Positions 62,037 through 64,000 of a stretch of 64,000 bases of DNA are shown here, piece by piece; position 1 is the first letter of the stretch, and every line of letters starts with the position of its first letter. The notes under the pieces were generated by a model. It searched no databases and was not told where the DNA came from. It worked only from the letters and a program-made list of their open reading frames with translations. The position numbers and the translations under genes are program-made. The DNA is from an uncultured Phycisphaerae bacterium. GTDB lineage: Bacteria; Planctomycetota; Phycisphaerae; Sedimentisphaerales; Anaerohalosphaeraceae. The DNA is taken from contig CALEDR010000027.1 of the NCBI GenBank assembly GCA_937949545.1, positions 1 through 64,000 on the forward strand, in the 5' to 3' direction.

Positions 62037-62906
62037 TTATTGAATGAGCCGCAGGCCTTTTTGTCGGGCGCAGGCGAGGGCGGTTTCGTATTCGGTTTTT
62101 GTCGGGCGGCGGTTCAGCGGCGGATACTCATCAGCATGAAAGCAGGGCCGGTATTGATCCATCACGTTGACGGCCGTATGGGGGGAAATCTGTTCGGCCA
62201 GAAAGTCAAAAATCTGTTCACTGCCGGCCAGATTGCCGGGCAGGACCAGGTGGCGAATGAGCAGTCCCCGCACGGCTAGACCGTTTTTGATGACTAAATC
62301 GCCGACCTGCCGGTGCATTTGGCGGACGGCCGCCTGGTTGACCTGGGGATAATCCGGTGCATCGGAGTATTGTGCGGCCGCCGATGAATCTGCATATTTC
62401 ATATCGGGCATGTAGATATCAATCAGGCCGTCGAGCATTGCCAGCGTTTCAGACAGGTCGTATCCGCCGGTGTTGTAAACGATCGGAAGACGCAGTCCCT
62501 CGTCTTTGGCCTTCAGGAGGGCGGGCACAATCGCTGCAATCTGATGGGTGGGCGTTACCAGATTGATATTGACACACCCTCTTGCCTGCAGCCGCAGGAA
62601 AATCTCCGCCAGGGCCTCAATGGTGATTTCCTTGCCCTGATGCAGCTGACTGATGTCATAATTTTGACAATAGACACAGCGCAGACTGCACCCGGTAAAA
62701 AAGACCGTGCCGGAGCCGCCGTGTCCGACCAGCACAGTTTCTTCGCCGAAATGCGGCCCGAAACTGCTGATGACCGGCCGAGGCCCGGTCCCGCAATAGC
62801 CCTTTTGGCCAGCCGTGCGGTTGATGCCGCAGCGGCGAGGACAAAGCGTGCAGCGGCTCAGATTTTCCTGAAGAATCGTTGCGGTTTCGGCTGAGCGGTT
62901 TTTCAT
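62037..62906 (-). CDS. Radical SAM protein, PflA-like (COG1313 type)
   Basis: 289 residues. It begins with a cysteine-rich CTLCPRRCGINR and YCGTG segment, then the radical SAM cluster CSLRCVYCQN (CxxxCxxC) and the conserved NLVTPTH, YNTGGYD and YMPDMKY motifs. These match putative pyruvate-formate-lyase-activating-enzyme relatives of COG1313, whose target is generally unknown. No glycyl radical enzyme is nearby. Confidence 0.88.
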   Translation of the reverse strand: MKNRSAETATILQENLSRCTLCPRRCGINRTAGQKGYCGTGPRPVISSFGPHFGEETVLVGHGGSGTVFFTGCSLRCVYCQNYDISQLHQGKEITIEALAEIFLRLQARGCVNINLVTPTHQIAAIVPALLKAKDEGLRLPIVYNTGGYDLSETLAMLDGLIDIYMPDMKYADSSAAAQYSDAPDYPQVNQAAVRQMHRQVGDLVIKNGLAVRGLLIRHLVLPGNLAGSEQIFDFLAEQISPHTAVNVMDQYRPCFHADEYPPLNRRPTKTEYETALACARQKGLRLIQ

Positions 62907-62990
62907 CGGTTTTTGTTTCCTTTATCGGTTTTTTCATCGTATGCTGACTGTCAGCGTAATCGTACGAGGGAAAAAGGTCAATCTGTCGTT

Positions 62991-63506
62991 ATGGGTTCTA
63001 TTTATCTGATACTGCTGCTTGTGGTGAATGTCTTCTGGCTGGTGCTGGGCTTTTTTTATCTGCCGGGCAATTGGCTGATGGTGCTGACGACGGCGGGGTT
63101 TGCCTGGTGGCAGGCGGAACACGGGATTTTTTCCATCTGGACGCTGGCGGCGGCGGCAATGCTGGCTTTGCTGGGAGAGATTGCCGAGTTCTGGGCGGGT
63201 CTGGCGGGGGCGCGGAGAGCCGGGGCGGGCCGGAAGGCTTCGTTGGCGGCCGTCGGCGGGGCGATGGCGGGGGCGGTTTTGGGCACGATTTTTATTCCCG
63301 TTCCTTTTGCGGGCACACTGCTGGGTGGCTGCATCGGAGCGGGTCTGGCTGCCTGGGCGTTCGAGCGTCGTTCCGGAAAGCCGCAACAGGTCTCCATCCA
63401 GTCCGGCATTGGAGCCGGTCTGGGCACAGCGGCAGGAGCGCTCCTGAAAGTCCTGATGGGGGCCCTGATTTGGCTTCTGATTGCGGCGGCGGCGTTTTGG
63501 CCGTGA
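62991..63506 (+). CDS. DUF456-family membrane protein
   Basis: 171 residues from ATG 62991. Alternating hydrophobic and glycine-rich segments: LPGNWLMVLTTAGFAWW, GGAMAGAVLGTIFIPVPFAGTLLGG, then SGIGAGLGTAAGALLKVL. This order and the Gly-rich helix repeats are those of the DUF456 family. Membrane-embedded, function unknown. The region upstream lacks a strong ribosome site. Confidence 0.85.
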   Translation: MGSIYLILLLVVNVFWLVLGFFYLPGNWLMVLTTAGFAWWQAEHGIFSIWTLAAAAMLALLGEIAEFWAGLAGARRAGAGRKASLAAVGGAMAGAVLGTIFIPVPFAGTLLGGCIGAGLAAWAFERRSGKPQQVSIQSGIGAGLGTAAGALLKVLMGALIWLLIAAAAFWP

Positions 63507-63520
63507 CAAAGGCCGGCCGG

Positions 63521-64000
63521 CTACATCGTTTTGTATTTCGGCCCGCCGTTGGGTTCCGGACACCGCCAGCGGATATTGTCAAACGGGCATTTCCTCTGAC
63601 AGGTCTTGCAGTGCAGACAATTGGAAGGATTGGCCGGTTTGACGGCGCCCTGAATGGATTCATACACGCCCGCCGGACAGAAGGTGATGCAGGGGGCCTC
63701 GAAAAGCGGCTGACATTTTTCTTTGCACACGGCCGCATTGCGGATTGTCAAATGGCAGGGTTGTTCCTCCCGATGAGCCGTGCCGGCCACGGCCGTGAGG
63801 GTGTCTTTGTCAAACCGTACGGCGGGTTTGAGCCGGTAGCGCCGTCGGCGCATGGTTTTCCAGTCGGGTTCAACGGAAAATTGGGGCAGCCAGTCTCCCA
63901 ACACAGACAGAGGCAGCCCCTGCAGGGGCCCGAATTTGGCGACGGTCTGGCGGAAGTTTTTGGCGGAGGCCATTTCTTTTAAGACGCCGTTTTCCTCCAG
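63521..64000 (-). CDS. Electron-transfer flavoprotein:quinone oxidoreductase, C-terminal part (partial)
   Basis: About 159 residues of the 3' end; the frame is open to the end of the window, so the FAD-binding part lies outside. The region holds the 4Fe-4S domain: CITFCPAGVYE, then NCLHCKTCQRKCP, and the typical ending IRWRCPEPNGGPKYKTM. The preceding LEENGVLKEMASAKNF also fits. ETF-QO passes electrons from ETF to quinone. An internal ATG at 63973 is not the start. Confidence 0.88.
   Translation of the reverse strand: MEENGVLKEMASAKNFRQTVAKFGPLQGLPLSVLGDWLPQFSVEPDWKTMRRRRYRLKPAVRFDKDTLTAVAGTAHREEQPCHLTIRNAAVCKEKCQPLFEAPCITFCPAGVYESIQGAVKPANPSNCLHCKTCQRKCPFDNIRWRCPEPNGGPKYKTM

Overview
The window looks like a chromosomal segment of a planctomycete, most likely of the class Phycisphaerae (this is inference). 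Four secreted proteins end in a PEP-CTERM sorting tail, three secreted proteins end in a single dockerin-like calcium repeat followed by cysteines, one pseudopilin carries the H-X9-DG motif, and there is a Minf_1886-family protein known mainly from Planctomycetes and Verrucomicrobia. An LPS Kdo transferase and many lipoprotein signals indicate a diderm envelope. Coding density is high and base composition is moderately GC-rich by eye, with AT-rich promoters. No rRNA, CRISPR array, phage, transposase or other obvious mobile gene was seen.

Layout: 91-5913 is a type IV pilus / type II secretion operon (GspC/PilP-like protein, PilB, PilT, PilC, two pseudopilins), followed by tRNA-Val(CAC). 6344-11531 holds secreted proteins: a PEP-CTERM protein diverging from a dockerin-like protein, an H-X9-DG pseudopilin and a PEP-CTERM alkaline phosphatase. 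12109-16251 is a minus-strand operon (two paralogous lipoproteins, HIT hydrolase, dGTPase-like protein, PgpA) diverging from ilvD plus two YkgJ-type cysteine-cluster genes. 19190-21792 has a ferritin-like protein, coaD, a degenerate HD protein and an amidase-like protein. 21962-25212 is an apparent operon led by a GH10-like protein without its two catalytic glutamates. 25422-30323 is a modular array of three paralogous secreted proteins. 30454-52082 is largely housekeeping: homocysteine methyltransferase, waaA, tRNA-Arg(CCG), a DinG-type helicase, nadK, dxs, a polyprenyl synthase, miaA, metG, ricT, holB, tmk and dnaE. 52648-58950 is a compact sugar cassette (two GPH symporters, a GH130 and a GH94 phosphorylase). 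59125-64000 carries dapF, a methyltransferase coupled to a frame-disrupted PEP-CTERM gene, a radical SAM enzyme, a DUF456 protein and the 3' end of an ETF-quinone oxidoreductase gene.

How they work together: the phosphorylase cassette suggests uptake of beta-linked disaccharides and ATP-sparing cleavage inside the cell. The many exported proteins with carbohydrate-binding-like folds fit a polysaccharide-degrading lifestyle. The most interesting regulatory signal is a palindrome of LacI-family type (AGCAATCGATTGCT and variants). It is placed at two divergent promoters at 7.1-7.5 kb and again over the -35 region of the GH10-like gene, so it may define a small regulon. A second, unrelated 44-bp element precedes two paralogous secreted-protein genes at 25.2 and 26.5 kb.
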